A stretch of 64,000 nucleotides of DNA, taken from the NCBI RefSeq assembly GCF_023856365.1, contig NC_064540.1:10755691-10819690 (forward strand), given 5' to 3'. The stretch's first letter is position 1. Each line of letters starts with the position of its first letter. The stretch comes from Brienomyrus brachyistius (Eukaryota; Chordata; Actinopteri; Osteoglossiformes; Mormyridae). Below the pieces are notes generated by a model. That model did no database searches. It was not told where the DNA came from and saw only the letters and a list, made by a program, of their open reading frames with translations. This document shows positions 27,968 through 42,900 of this stretch, in pieces. Made by a program: the position numbers and the translations under genes.

Positions 27968-30900
27968 ATGAACAGGCCCGGTGGGCAGAGGGGTATCGCT
28001 AGAGCAAATGTTGAGCACCAAGAAGGTAATATCTTGCAAACGTGCTAAAAATATTGCAGCACTACTGGTAAACATACTTCGAGCTCCCATATCCCACCTC
28101 TTCAATTATCCTTGTTTGTGTTTTAAAGGTGCTGGAGCTGCCGTGAGAGAAGATAACTGGAGACTTCCCCAGGGTCAAGGAGGAAGGGGGAGAGCCAGAG
28201 GAGACGTCAGAGGGAGGAATTTCAGGGGGCAGCAGAATGATAGGAGGGATGGTAACTGGCGAAACAGAGGAGACCTCGGAGGGTTGAATTTGAGGGGGCA
28301 GCAAGATGACAGGAGGGATGACAATTGGCGGAACAGAGGAAACAGGGAGGAAAATCCAAGGAGAGGGAGAGGGAATGGAGCTTGGGAAAGGGGCAGAGGG
28401 GGCAGGAGAGGAGGGGGGCAAATGAGAGGGGATGCACCAGAGGTCAGGAAACTAGGGTTGAGGAACCTGGAAGAACTCTCAAAGAAAGAGGCATCAGAAA
28501 TGGCCATTACTCTGTCATCCAGTCAGGGGCTGCAAGTCTTGCTAGAAGAGATGGAGATGGGCCACAATCTTGTCCAACTGCTCTGTCAGGTTCTTAGCCA
28601 TGCTCTTAGCTCTAAAATTGACCGGCAAATTGTGCAGCACTTAGCAGGAGTTATTAAAGATTCCATGTTTTTACGGACAATACTCCCTCACTACGTAGCT
28701 GGGATGATGACAGACCATATGCCAGCCCGCAGGATGCAATACCCACAACACTTAGATAACATAATCAGTCTTCTGTCACATGTGATCAGGATATTCCCAG
28801 CAAGTTCTGTTCCGGTGGTCTCTATGCTTGTGACTCTCCTCAGGCAAACCATTAATGAGCTACGAGCCTCGGGTGTAACTATCCAGGAAGACACTGAGCA
28901 AAACCTGGAGAAGATACATAATTTGGTTAACCATCTAACAGAAAAAAAACGGGATGGCACTCTGAGGTCAGACAACTATACATTTCTCACAGCAGAGGAG
29001 TCCCCCCCTGGAGTAGCAGATTTCCGCACTATGCCCATTTATCCAACACCCGAGGAGATCCATCAGAATGAGAAGCCTTTCTTACGGCCTAATATCACAT
29101 CGCAGGCTTATGCTAGTAGTGAGATCTACCTGGATACCCATTTTCGACTTCTCCGCGAGGACTTTGTCCGGCCTTTGCGTGAGGGAATAAAGCAACTGCT
29201 GGAGTTTTATCAAGAACAGGATCAAGGCCAAGTGCACATGAGGGGAAGACGTTTCAATGACATTAGGATCTACTTTGATACTCGTCTCGTGGTGCCTCTG
29301 TGTACCCCATCAGGAATTGCCTATAAGGTCCAGTTTGACGCAAGCCCTTTAACGGTGAGTGTGGAGAATGTTCAGTATGCTATAATCCAACATTGTCCAC
29401 AGTGAGATTCAAGTGTTCTCTTCTACATCTCTCAACCTATTTCTCAGCTGCAAGGTGCCTGGCTTTGAAGTGACCTTGTTCAGAAACAAAAGTTCAAAAC
29501 GAATGTCATACCTCTGGTATCAGTTATAGAAGCTAAAGATAGTAATGGTGTCCATATTAGGTAGGCATGTTAAGGATCAACCAGATTTTGATGGTTTTGT
29601 GTTTGTAACTTTTCGAGTGCGTGCATTGTTCTGAAAGGGAGACACGTCTCCATCCATTTTAGCAGGTCTGTTTTGTTTTGCTCAGAGTTTTCAGTTTAGT
29701 TGCAGCTAGATTTTTCTCGAGCAACCTGTTTGAGGTCTGAATGGGTAGAGTTGTATATGTCTCGACCCATAAAAGTCTTAGCAGGAACAGTCAGGTTCCA
29801 AGATTTTGGTCGAGGTACAAGTCAAAAAAAGTTTGACAGACCCGTTCGACGTCCGAGTTGGTCGAGTTGAGAGGTGTTCAAATTCCAAGGTTCAACTATA
29901 TTTAGTTCAGTTTTCTATAAATTCCTCAATGTCATTTTCGTGAATTCTTTTGGCCAGGATAATTGTGTATTGAAAATCTGATATCATAAAAGTCCTACAG
30001 TATATCACACACATCTTTGCCCATTTATTACTTTGTTCTTAATTGTTTCAATCTTGGTACTGCAACATTTACTAAAATGGATAATACTTAAAAAAAGTGT
30101 TGCTTTTGGCAGCATCTATTTTCCTAAAAAAATCTTCCCCGCTAGAGAAATGAATGCATTACTCAGTAGTGTGCAGCTGATTGAGTTAAAATGCAATTTT
30201 ATCTTGTTCATTTAAACCCATGGTCATATAACTTTAACAGTATTAAACTTCGGATAGTATAAGAGGCATATATGGAAAATTGGTGGATGAATAATGGTAG
30301 CGAGCTTAATGAATTTAGCCAAGTGTATCTCCTAAACTATTATTTTACTGATATTAAACCTCCACTAGAATGTTTATCTTCCTGAATTGCTTAAAAGCAA
30401 TTTAGAAAATGTTATATTGGCTGAATAAGTAACAATCCTGTGCTGAATGTGGATCCTCATTGAAATTCCTTTTATTTGCATGTTTATTTGCAAACTCGCT
30501 CAGATGTCTCTTGATCAAAAGTTTTAATTGAAAACAATTATAAATCCTTGGTGTAACATATGGCTGCACCTGGGTGCCGCTTGAGGCCATATTTTCTTTA
30601 ATACTGATTAGAACTTGCTTAAACAAGAGAAGTAATTTATTACTGAGATTGTACACTGTAGATTTTTGCTGAGATACAATATTGTTTTTTGTCCTTTGCA
30701 TGAATTCTTGAAAAAATAAAAATCCCACTCCCATGTGCTCCGCCATGACATTACATTTCATTAGATATTATCCGCCCATCCACACCTGCAGATGGACCAA
30801 TTAGTCCAACTGGTTGCCTTCAGATTATGAGAGGGAACCCACTCAAACTTCATAAGATACAAGATTTAAATGCCTACCATCCTTCAGGCAACTTTACTAA

Positions 30901-33900
30901 AGGCAAATCCTCTCAGAATGAAATATTTTCATTTGTAGTTTGGCATGTTTACAGTAAATATCTAAATCAAATAAGCTAATTTAGTTATTGCAAGTAATGA
31001 ACATTTTTTCTGTTTTGCTTGGCATGTAGGTTACACATTTATTACAGGCAGTTTATGTGATGCAAGTGAGTGTTTTACCAACATCTAGAGTAATGTTAAA
31101 TTTAGGATAATAAATTCCATATTATTAGATCTATGGAAAAAGCTACACATGTACATTAACAGAATTCACAGCAGGGTGAATGCAAACCATGCGTTTGTCA
31201 CTGAAATTCCAAATTGTCTCAATAGAGTGACCACTCAAACTCTAATACTCAAAGTATTATGTATCTTTTTAGTGAACTATGCAAAAAATCAGTAAGACGA
31301 GTTGTTAAAGATTTTGTTTGTACATTTATGAAGTTTATCATCCTGAAGAGCATAATAACTCAAACTTAGCGATGAACGTGCATATTGTATTTGTAATCAT
31401 GAATACAGAAGATCTACATTTTAATGGTTTCTCTTAGCTCTGTTTCTAAGAGCAACATAAAAGTGTTGCTTGTAATTGGCATGAAGTACTTTTGGAGGGT
31501 CTCAGTATTTTCTGATGTTCACTCCTTTTTCAGTTTGTCCGCTGGCAGAACTCCAAACGGTTACTGTACGGCTCCCTGGTTTGCCTGTCCCATGACAACT
31601 TTGAGACGCTGCTGTTTGCCACCGTGTCAGACCGCGTTCCAGAAGATCTTCAGAAGGGACTGGTGCAGCTCAGCTTCTCCCAGGATAGTCGCATGGTGCT
31701 GGCCGAAGTCCAGGTGTCTGCTTCCTTCCTCATGGTGGAAACCACGGCCTACTTTGAAGCCTATCGCCATGTGCTGGAGGGTTTACAGGAAGAAGATGCA
31801 GATCACCTGCCATTTCACAGGTCTGTCCACTGTTGAGGTTTCAGGTATCTTCGTGTAATTCTGCAGTAGTAGATTTTGTTGAGTCATGGAAAGCAATTTG
31901 TAGGATATTGCTTATGTGTTGTTTTAGAAACAAATCGGAAAAATACACTGATCAATTTTGAATAACATTTTAGCAGTTAAAATTTCCTTAGTGTGTAATG
32001 TATTTGATCACAGGTACATAGTTGAATGCAAGTCGGAGATACAGCCTCCTGCCTACCTGACCATGGAGAAGACACTTGACCTGGGGTGTATAGCAGTACA
32101 GGGCTTTCAGAAGAACCTCAAGCCCTTCAGAGCTCTGGAGCCCAGTGCCTGGCCTGACATGGAGCAGTTAGGTTTAGACGAGTCACAAATGAATGCCCTC
32201 AAACTGGCTCTCACTAAGGAAGTTGCCATCATACAGGGACCTCCAGGCACAGGTTGGCCTCCTTTTTATCGTTTAACTATTTCAGTAGATTACATCAGTT
32301 TTCTCATTATCCATAAAACTTTACATATCATTGAAGGAACTGTTAATATAGATGAAAGGGTCAACTGAGTAGGATCTACACCAGAAACTATAGGGTCACA
32401 CGTCTAGATCTTTCATCTCTGTTTTTGTAGTGTGTTTAACAGAATCACACATTTTGTAGTCATAATCATTAAAATGATCTTACCCATATGTTTTTTCAAA
32501 TAAACTTTTTTAGATTTACCTGCAGTTAATTTTATCTTTAGTCCCACGAAAGCAGTAATTATTTGTATATATCCAACAATTACTATGGTATTATTCTAGG
32601 ATAATATGCATTTCCATATTTCATCTCATCTGTTACAGAATACTGGTTGCTGTTCAGGTTACTGACTATATAATGTACTTATAGTACCATTTGATCTGTG
32701 CAGGAAAAACCTATGTGGGTTTGAAGATAGCCCAAGCCCTCTTGAAGAATTCTGATATGTGGTCAGATTTGGTCACCACACCTGTGCTGGTTGTCTGCTA
32801 CACTAATCATGCACTGGACCAGTTCCTGGAAGGTGGGCCTTCTGCGCAGCTCCAAATAAATGTCCCGCTACTTATTAATGGAATCTGTTTTTCAGTAGAG
32901 GGACTTCATTCTATGTAACAATATTCCTTTGACACAGGAATTCATGGATTCCTTCAAAACGGAATTGTGAGAGTGGGTGGCCGCAGCAGTAGTGAGGTCC
33001 TCAAGCACTTCACACTGCGGGAGCTAACAGGGGCCGCTGAGTTCCGCCGCAACCTGCCCATCCATTTACGCCGTGCTTACTACGAGGTGACATGATTCCC
33101 TTAGTGACAGTGACTTGGCATTGCTGTCTGGAGACCACATTGAGGAGATTTCAGAAGCAATGTGTTGTGGGACATTTTTAGTCTGAAAATGGAGTATAGT
33201 GAATACACAATGATGCTTAAATTGCATAGAGCAGTAGTTCTCAATCCTGTTCATGGTGCCCCCTATGTCAGAATGTTTTCATTCCCAGACTTGGGTAATT
33301 CAGGTCCAGACATTAAAAGTCCAGACTGGGATTTAGTTTCAGCCAACCAGTCGAGTTCTCTGCGACTGTGACTCTTTATACTCAACTGCTTGGTTGAAAC
33401 AAAATCCCGGACTTTTACCCAGACTTTTCACCAACTCTGTTCATTCTAGTCCACACTGCTTTCAACCTGCCACATTGATTATTAGCCTGTTTAGGACCAC
33501 CTGAGCTTGATTAAGATCGGACTAGAATGAAAACATTCTAGAGAACCAGTGGTATAGAGCTCATACTGAATCTGGTTTTGATATTTAATGGAACAAGGAA
33601 AACTTGACCAACTTCGTTATACTGGGGATTTTTTTCTTTATTTTATAATCCAAAAGTCAAGTAGACATTCCCAATCTTCATCTCTGCTGCAGACATAGTC
33701 TTTATGATCCAAAAGTGTAAGGAATAAACAGTTTGGTGGATGACACTCTACTTAAGCATTAGTTTTCTGTCTGCTCAGATCAGCATGGAGCTGGCCCAGG
33801 CAGAGCAGAGGATTCAGGAGCAGGCCAGCCAGCTGGAGTGTAGCCTACGCGGGATTCTTCATGAGCAATACCTGGAGAGGTTTATCTCTGAAGATCACTG

Positions 33901-36900
33901 GAACAGCTTGAATGTGAACCCTGTAAGACTCCTCACCCGACCCCACCTTCTTGTGGTGCTGGATGGAGTGTAAGAGAATTATCACATAGAATCTGCACTG
34001 GTAACACTCCTGGAACAGCGTTTTGATAGCTTACGTGTGGAAGGCCATGCAAGTCATAAATCTGAGAAGCATGTTCCAAATTTTAGCTGTCCTCGACAGC
34101 AGAAACTTATTAATCTGTAAAGTATTTGATGCAGTTTTAGCTGCTTCTGCACAATAACCTAACCATGTATGCAGATGTGGGATGGATTCCAGATCAGTGG
34201 GAAGAAACAGTCTGTGATCCTAGGGTGGCTTGGCCTTGGTTCTTCTGCCTTCCAGCAGACAACACAGCAGATATTGGATAATGCTGGTAAGGACAGTGCT
34301 AACAAATACCAATGATGTGCACCAGTCATTTAGAAGTTAATAATAGATGGGATGACCATAATGGTCCGTACATCTGAAAAAATGCTCGTAAGTAAAAATA
34401 CTCTAGACTTATGTTCACAGTTCTAGGGATTTTGTTGGTTCTGAAATTTAAGGAAAGAATTTCACAAGATGCTTTAATGATTTTAATAATGTCAGCATAC
34501 ATACAGAGATCTGCTATGCTGTGGAGAATGCTGATATAGTAAAGTATGGCATCACCTTCTAAATGACAGAAGAAGAAGAGGAGGAGCCTCATCAGGATGA
34601 GGAAGAGGAGTTGGTGGATGTGGAGGAAGAGGCAGATTTGATCCAAGCTGAGCGGATCCTTGAGGGTACGGACTTCCATGACAGAGGCACTGCCAAGAGG
34701 AAGAAGAAAGAGGACCTTGCAATGGTGGAGTTAGCCAGACAGATGTTGGCATTAAACCTAGAGAACATCGAACAAGAGCCCGGTCAGATGCAGGGTGACT
34801 GGCAGGTATGGACCATGGGAGGTTGAGCAGAAGATTCTGTATCTGACTGTGATAATTACAAAATACTCACTGAATATTCACAGAGAGTAAGTCTATTTAT
34901 CCATCCATCTTCTGGCTACTCATCCGGTACAGGGTCTCCAAAAGTCGGCAGTCTATCACTGCCAGCATAGGTAGAGGAACATCCAGGAAAGGGTGCCAAT
35001 CCATCATATTTGGGCAGTTTAGACAATCTATTCACCCAGGTTCATTTCTTTGGACTGTTGGAGATGGGGACAGGGTCATGCAGATTCTCCACCCCATAGA
35101 GCAGTGATGTGATTTGGACATTCAGACCTGAGACCTGACAGTGTGGCCTACTAAGCCACCATACTGCTCTAAGGCTGTTTATTTAATTTAATTATCAGTT
35201 TAGAGTTTGGAGGAAAAAAACTAATTGCTTTTCACAGGAAAGGCACTGGAATTAAGTAGATAAATGACAATGTGAGAGGTAAGATAGCGCCTGCTGATTG
35301 TTTACCTTTCTTAAGGAGGCTCTCTCAGAAGGTTGATCAGTAAGGCCTGTCCTGAAAGTTGAATGGGATTCCTTCACTTGAACCAGGATGGCCTTCGATT
35401 GCATTGCAAAATCCAATGTCGGTGTTCCTCTTTACAGGTGCCGCGAATCCAGAAGAAGAAGATGAAGCAGCGAATTCGCAGGGAGCTGGCAAAGGGCACA
35501 ATCATGAATGAGGAAGATGAGGCCAGGATCCATAACATGTGGGCACTCAATCTGCAAGAGCGTTGGAAACTGTACAGGTAAAACAACTTACACTGACTTG
35601 ACCATAGCTGCATTATGGACCAGGCCAGTGGGGCCAGTGCCCTGGGGGCTTGGAGCGCAGGTAGCCAGAAGTCGCAACATTTATAGTGCAAGCTGAACAC
35701 CGAGACCCTCATATACAACAGGAGTCCAACAACAGGGCCCTTGGTCATATGGAGCACAAATTAACCATTAGGGCCCCTGGACTTCTCAGCAAATACAACA
35801 GAGGTTAACCAACACCTTCTTTATGTGCAGCACAAATTGACCGGTCCCTCACATATATAGTGAGTGTTGACCACCAGGGCCCTCTGCATCTATAGTAAGA
35901 GTTGGCCTCCTGGGCTATAGGGTGCCTCAGCATATACAGCACAAGTTAACCACGAGGGCCCCAGTATATACAGCTCAAGCTCTACACCAGGGCCCCTGGG
36001 GGCTTTTTTGAGAGATTTGAGAGATTTAACTGCCAGGGCCCCAAGCTCCAGTATTCATGTTGCTAATTGACCACCTAGGGTACTTGGAATGTCCTGTGCT
36101 CCTTGATGCGTATACTGCAAGCCTAAAAGAAGGGCACCCCAGAGATTAGATTGTGAGCTGGGCATCAAGGCTTCTTGGTACCTCTTCATGCACTGTGATA
36201 CAAGATTAACATCAGGGTCTCTGACCCCTGTACTCAATATGCTGGTTGGGATTTTACAGTATATATTCCCTGGAATGTTAATTCAGAACAGCAGGGAACC
36301 TGTAAGGACATTAAGGTGCTTATATCATTCTACTACACTAATACCTGTAGTCATTCAAATGCTTATGATGCTGTACATTATTTCCACATCTGTATCCCAC
36401 ACATACATTTTTAGTAAAATAACCTCAGAAGCCCAGACCTCCCTCTCCTTAGCCAACTTCTCCAGAGGGACAACTAGGCGTTCCCAGGCCAGCCGGGAGA
36501 TAAAATCTCTTTAGCGTGTCCTGGGTCTACCCTGGGGGTCCCCTCCAGGTTGGACATGCCCGAAACACGTCCCCAGGGAGCCGTCCAGGAGGCATCCTAG
36601 ATAGACGCCCGAACCACCTCCACTGGCTCCTTTCAGTGTGTAGAAGCAGCGGCTGTACTTTAAGCCCATCCCACACGTCTGAGCCCCTCACCCTATCTCT
36701 AAGGCTGAGACCAGACACCTTGTGGAGGAAACTCATTTCTGCCACTGGTATCTGTGATCTTGTTTCAGTCACTACCCAGAGCTCGTGCCCATAGGTACAG
36801 GTAAGAATATAGGGCAGCCAGTGAATCTAAAGCTTCACCTTCTGGCTCAGTTCTTTATCACAACAGATCAGCACAGCGTCTGCGTAACTGCTGATGTTGC

Positions 36901-39900
36901 ACTGGTCCGCCTACCAATCTCCTCCTCCCTTCTTCTCTTACTGGTAAACAATATTTAAACTTCTCCACTTGAGGTAGTAACTTCTCCCCAACCTGAAGGG
37001 AGCAGTCCACCCTTTTCTGGTTGAGAACCATGCTGATCCTCATCCCAGCCGCCTCATACTCAGCTGCATCCCGCCCTGGCGTACGATGAAGCCAACAGCA
37101 CATATGCAAAAAAGCAAAGATGTGATTCTTAGGTCAATGAACCATACCACCTCCGCTCCTCGTCTGCACCTAGAAATTCTGCCTATAATAGTTATGAACA
37201 GAATGAGTGACACGGGGTAGCCCTGGCAGAGTCCAACACCCATCGATCTGTCTGACAAACTGCCGGCAATGTGATCCAAACCCCTACTCTGGTTACACAG
37301 GGACCTAAAGACAGATAGCAGCGGGCCTTGTACTCTGTATTTCGGAAGCACCCCTCGTCCCCACAGGACCTCCTGAGGGACATGGTTATTCACCTTGTCC
37401 AAGTCCATAAAACACATGTAGATTGGCTGGGCAAGCTGGCATGGACCTTCCAGGAGCCCTGTGAGGGTGGTGAGCTGGTCCAGTGCTCCGCAACCAGGAT
37501 GGAAACCTTATTGCGCTTTTCCTGGATCTGAGGTTCAGCCAACAGACAGACCCTCTTCTCCAGTACCCTGACATAGACCTTCCCAGGGAGGCTGAGGCGT
37601 GTGATCACCCTGAAGTTGGAACACATCCTCTGGTCCCCTTTCTTAAAGACGGAGACCACCACCCAGTATCAATCAAAAGACACTCTCCAGAACCTCCATG
37701 GCTTTTGAATCAATTAATAAAATAAAACAAAATTAAAGAGCAGTCAGGTGTAGTCACTTCTCAAAGCCATACAGGCAATTTCTGGGATAGTACTCTAACC
37801 CTAAAACATACTGTTTAACGTAAAAGGTTAAAAGGATTTCCCACACTGTGGAGCAGTGGTGTGATTTGGACATCACCTGACAGTGTGGCCTACTAAGCTA
37901 CCATACCACTCTAAGGCTCTTTATTTAATTCAATTATCAGTTTAGAGTTTGGAGGAAAATAACTAATTGCTTTTCACAGGAAAGCACTGGAATTAAGTAG
38001 ATAAATGACAATGTGAGAAGTAAGATAGCACCTGCTGATTGTTTACCTTTCTTAAGGAGCCTCTCAGAAGGTTGATCAGTAAGGCCTGTCCTGAAAGTTG
38101 AATGGGATTCATTCACTTGACCTGAAGCCTGGACCAGGAAGGCTTTCACTCGCATTGGCAAATTCAACAGTTTGAGCCACCGGTGGTTTATATTTTTAAG
38201 TATTTCATGACAAGGGGCTCGATCCAGGGCCACAATATATGTCAGGCGCTGGGAGGTGGGGTGTTGCGTTGTGATGTTTGTAGTTTTCTTTGGATGGTGA
38301 AACTTGGACACAGTGTGTCTGCAAGTAACAATTTTTAAATCATTTTATATTATGCAGGAAGCATATTTACTTGTGAAATAATTGGTTGCATTAGAAGCTG
38401 TACAGAATGTCAAGATATTCTGAATATATTCATGAAACTTTTACTATGTTTTGATGAAATTGTGCTACTGCTTAGCATTACTGTGTGTACATTATTTGTT
38501 TTTAGTTCTGGTTTTACAGCTGTAAGAATCAAGAAAAGTCTTCCCTAGCTTTTTTCGGGAAGTTGATTAGTTGTTCGCTAGCTATCTCATTTTTCACCAG
38601 GAGAGACATACTGTAAGGACAGCATACTATCAATAACTTAAAAATTCGATGGAGGAGTAACCGGACCGATGTGCGTTCCGTTGCGGCAGGCTCTGGCTAA
38701 TGCGCTACCGCACAGACATGCGTGCCCGGGCCCTGCAGTCTGAGCAAGCTTATCAAGAAGCAGCTGAGCGGCTGGCCGAGATTCAGTTGCGACGGGACCT
38801 GTGCGTGCTGCGGGAGGCGAAGGTCATAGGCATGACGACCACCGGTGCAGCCAAGTACCGCCGGATCCTGCAGGAGGTGCGCCCTCGCCTGGTGATTGTG
38901 GAGGAGGCCGCTGAGGTGCTGGAGGCCCACATCATTACCACCTTGAGTCAAGCGTGTCAGCACCTCATTCTCATTGGAGATCATCAGCAGGTACATCAGC
39001 GCTCCTGCCTTATCTTCTTCCTGTCCCGGGGATTCCCACTAAGTCTATGATATTATTGTTTATGCCTGTGTATAGAACTGCTCCCGTTACTTTGTACACA
39101 AGCAGTACTTAAGCTTCCAAACAAAATTATATTTAAATGATTTTCCTGTGGGGTGGCATGGTGGTGCAGTGGTTAGCACTGTTGCCTCACACCTCTGGGA
39201 CCCGGGTTCGAGTCTCTGCCTGGGTCACATGTGTGTGGAGTTTGCATGTTCTCCCCATGTCGTCGTGGGGTTTCCTCCGGTTACTCCGGTTTCCCCCCAC
39301 AGTCCAAAAACATGCTGAGGCTAATTGGAGTTGCTAAATTGCCTGTAGGTGTGCATGTGAGAGTGAATGATGTGTGAGTGTGCCCTGCGATGGGCTGGCC
39401 CCCCATCCTGGGTTGTTCCCTGCCTCGTGCTCAATGCTTCTGGGATAGGCTCTGGACCCCCCGCGACCCTGTAGGATAAGCGGTTTGGAAAATGGATGGA
39501 TGGATGGATGGATGATGTTCCTGTTGCTGCAAAACAACTGGTATGATGATTAAAGCATCTTAGCTTAGCAATTCCACAACCTCTCCTAAAGTCACCCTGA
39601 TATTTGCAGTATATGTATGTTTTTTTTTTTTTTTTTTGACCATTAGCACACCATGTTTGGCTAATCAATAAGTCACCGAGTTACTTGACCAATTAAATTA
39701 TCTAATTGGTGAAACACATGGAATGGCTGGGGTGCCCCTGAGGAGAGGTTTGGGAACTGAAGTGGTGTTCATAAAGTCATCCTACAAGATATTAGCAGCT
39801 TTATAGAGATCAGACTAAATTTGTACTTTCCATTGTGTTGTAGTTCATTTGCATATGTTTTTTAAAGTAAAATTTCAAGGCACTGCAGTAGCCAGGGTCA

Positions 39901-42900
39901 AACCTGTCCGTTTTATTTACACTTTCATTTTCTTTTAAATGATGGGGAGCAAATTCTTAGTGTCCTTTAGACAGCTCTAGTATAGTCTAATGCCATAATT
40001 TTACTGCATGAGTCTCCCCTTAAAAAGTCCACACTCCTTTACTTGTCCAACCTCTTAATCACCAAATAAAATATTTTGAGCCAATATACACCTACGGCAC
40101 AGATAAACAGCTTTATGCATTTTCTTTAACTCCATAAGGCTTTAGCAGAGTACTGTACATCTATCTGTCGCAAATGCTTATCCAGCTCAGGGTGCAGAGG
40201 GGGCAGGAGCTCATCTCAGATAGCACAGGATCCATGGTGGTCTGTAGTATGGCATACACATCAACATTAACATCATTTTTAAGTGAAGAAAAATTTTGCA
40301 AAAGTAAACAGCAAACTATTAGAATAAAAAATGGCCCATTGCTGCTTATTTCCCATTTGCTTTAAAGTGCATCACAGCCTTCAGGAGTTACTTATAAATG
40401 TTTGGAAGGTTTTTGTAATCTGACCATGTTTAAATGTGATGACATGTAAATATAGATTTAGACAGTACCTTTTGACAAAACTACATATTTTGGGCCCACA
40501 TAACGTTGCAGTTTTATCCAGCATACTCTTATGGTATTTCTTATTTTCTGTATTTGCGTGACCTTTGACCTTTTCTGCTCGAAGCTACGTCCTAGTGCCA
40601 CAGTCTATGAACTAGCCAAGAACTTCAACCTGGAGGTGTCGCTGTTTGAGAGGCTGGTCAAACTTGATTTCCCCTACGTTCGACTCAACTATCAGGTCAG
40701 CATGTGGCGCTCACGCAACTGCATCCCTTGTTTCGGTTTAAGAGCCAAAATTGAACTGGCGTATTGAACTGGCAATTATTTCCCTTTCAACATTGCTTCC
40801 TTTTCGCAGCATCGCATGAGACCAGAAATTGCTCAGCTTCTCACTCCACACATCTACTCTCGACTTGAGAATCACCCCAGTGTACTGGAGTATGACAACA
40901 TCAAGGTTTGCCTTCTGTCTTTTAAAAACAAATATTTTCCAATAGTTTTTACTTCAGTTTCAGAAGATCAAATTATTATTCATTATTAAAATGAACTCTA
41001 AAATTCATGAATTGGAGTTGCCAAATTGTCTGTGAATGCTGTGGTGCCCTGCGATGGATTGGCACCCCATCCTGGGTCGTTCCCTGCTTTGTGTCTGTAG
41101 TTTCCCAGATAGGGTGTGAACCCCTGAATAGGATAAGTGGTAATAAAAACATGGATGGAACATAAAACATAATCCTATTTTGGTTTGTACTTTTTTGCAG
41201 GGGATACTTTCCAACTTGTTCTTTGTGGAGCATGAATTACCGGAGGAGGAGATTATAGATGGACACAGTCACAGGAATCGACATGAAGCTCTGTTTGTTG
41301 TGGCTCTGTGCCGCTACCTGCTATGCCAGGACTACCAGCCATCGCAGATCACCATTCTTACCACCTATACAGGGCAGCTGCACTGTCTTCGTAAACTTTT
41401 GCCTGCTGCTCAGTTTGCTGGGGTTAAGGTTCACGTGGTGGACAAGTATCAGGGCGAGGAGAACGACATCATCCTGCTGTCCCTGGTTCGCAGCAACCCC
41501 GAGGGACGCGTGGGTTTCCTGCAGATCGCAAACCGGGTGTGTGTAGCGCTGTCTCGAGCTAAGAAGGGTCTCTACTGCATCGGGAACCTGGGAATGCTCG
41601 GCAGAGTTCAGCTGTGGAGCAACATCTTGCACACCCTCCGGGAGCACGGCCGGGCGGGTCGGCATCTGATGCTGTGCTGTCAGAACCACCCTGGGACGCG
41701 TACCCCCGTTTCTTGTGCCAATGACTTTAAGAAGGTGCCGGAAGGGGGCTGCCAGAAGCCGTGTGACTTCCGCCTGGCCTGCGGCCACGTCTGCACGCGT
41801 GCTTGTCACCCTTACGACGCTGACCACAAGAAGTTCCAGTGTCTGAAGCCTTGTACGAAGGTTCTGTGCCAGATGGGGCACCGATGTCCTGCATTCTGCT
41901 TCCAGGACTGTCCAGAATGCCCTGTACTACTGGAGAAAGTCATCCCGACGTGTCAGCACAAGCAGATGGTGCCATGCTATCAAGACCCTCAGCAGTTCAT
42001 CTGCCAGGAACCGTGCAAGCAGACGCTGGAGTGTGGCCACTCCTGCGACATGGTGTGTGGGATGCTCTGCACCACCCGCTGCATGGTGAACGTGAATATG
42101 GAGTTGCAATGTGGGCACCACCAAAAGGTACCCTGCTACTATATTAGCAGCGAGGTGAAAAGGCAGCCTAACTGCCACAAGAAGTGCAGTGAGATCCTGA
42201 AGTGTGGGCATTCTTGCTCGGGCACGTGCCACAAGTGCAACCAAGGCCGCTACCATAAGGCCTGTGACTTTCACTGTGGTCGCCCTCTCATCTGCTCACA
42301 CATGTGCCAAGAGCCCTGCGTCAGTGAGTGCCCGCCTTGCCAGCATCTATGTGAGAACCGCTGTGTGCATAGTGCCTGCCCCAAGGCCTGTGGCCAGCCC
42401 TGTGCACCCTGCAAGGAACCCTGTGCTTGGCAGTGCCCCCATCAACGCTGCACCAAACTCTGCCATGAGCCGTGCGATCGGACTCCGTGCTTCAGGATCT
42501 GCACCAAAATGCTTCCTTGTGGTCACCCATGCATCGGACTCTGTGGGGAGACTTGCCCTAATAAATGCCGTGCATGTCATCATGAGGAACTGACAGAGAT
42601 ATTCTTCGGTACGGAAGATGATCCCCTTGCCCGCTTCATTCAGCTGGAGGATTGTAGACACATTTTCGAGTCGTCTGCCTTGGACAAATTCATGAAGGAA
42701 GGAACAAATGATGACAATGCAGGCGATCGAAACCAGCAGGCCATTCGGCTTAAGGAGTGCCCCAGATGTCGTACACCCATTCGGAGAAACTTGCGGTACG
42801 GAGCTCACGTCAATCGTAGCCTTGCTGAGATTGAGAAGGTGAAGGCAGTGCTGAATGGCTCTCCGGAAGACATAGAAAGGCAAAGAAATGTCCTTCTGAA

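Noticed and set aside
28062..28507. Pro/Ser-rich frames on the - strand
   Set aside because: Antisense shadows of the Arg/Gly-rich, purine-rich znfx1 exon.
37040..37662. Possible antisense gene in znfx1 intron 11
   Set aside because: The frames are pieces of a decayed LINE reverse transcriptase with the catalytic motif lost.
41321..42883. Several long - strand frames (up to 186 codons)
   Set aside because: Antisense of the long Cys-rich last znfx1 exon, which is clearly coding on the + strand.
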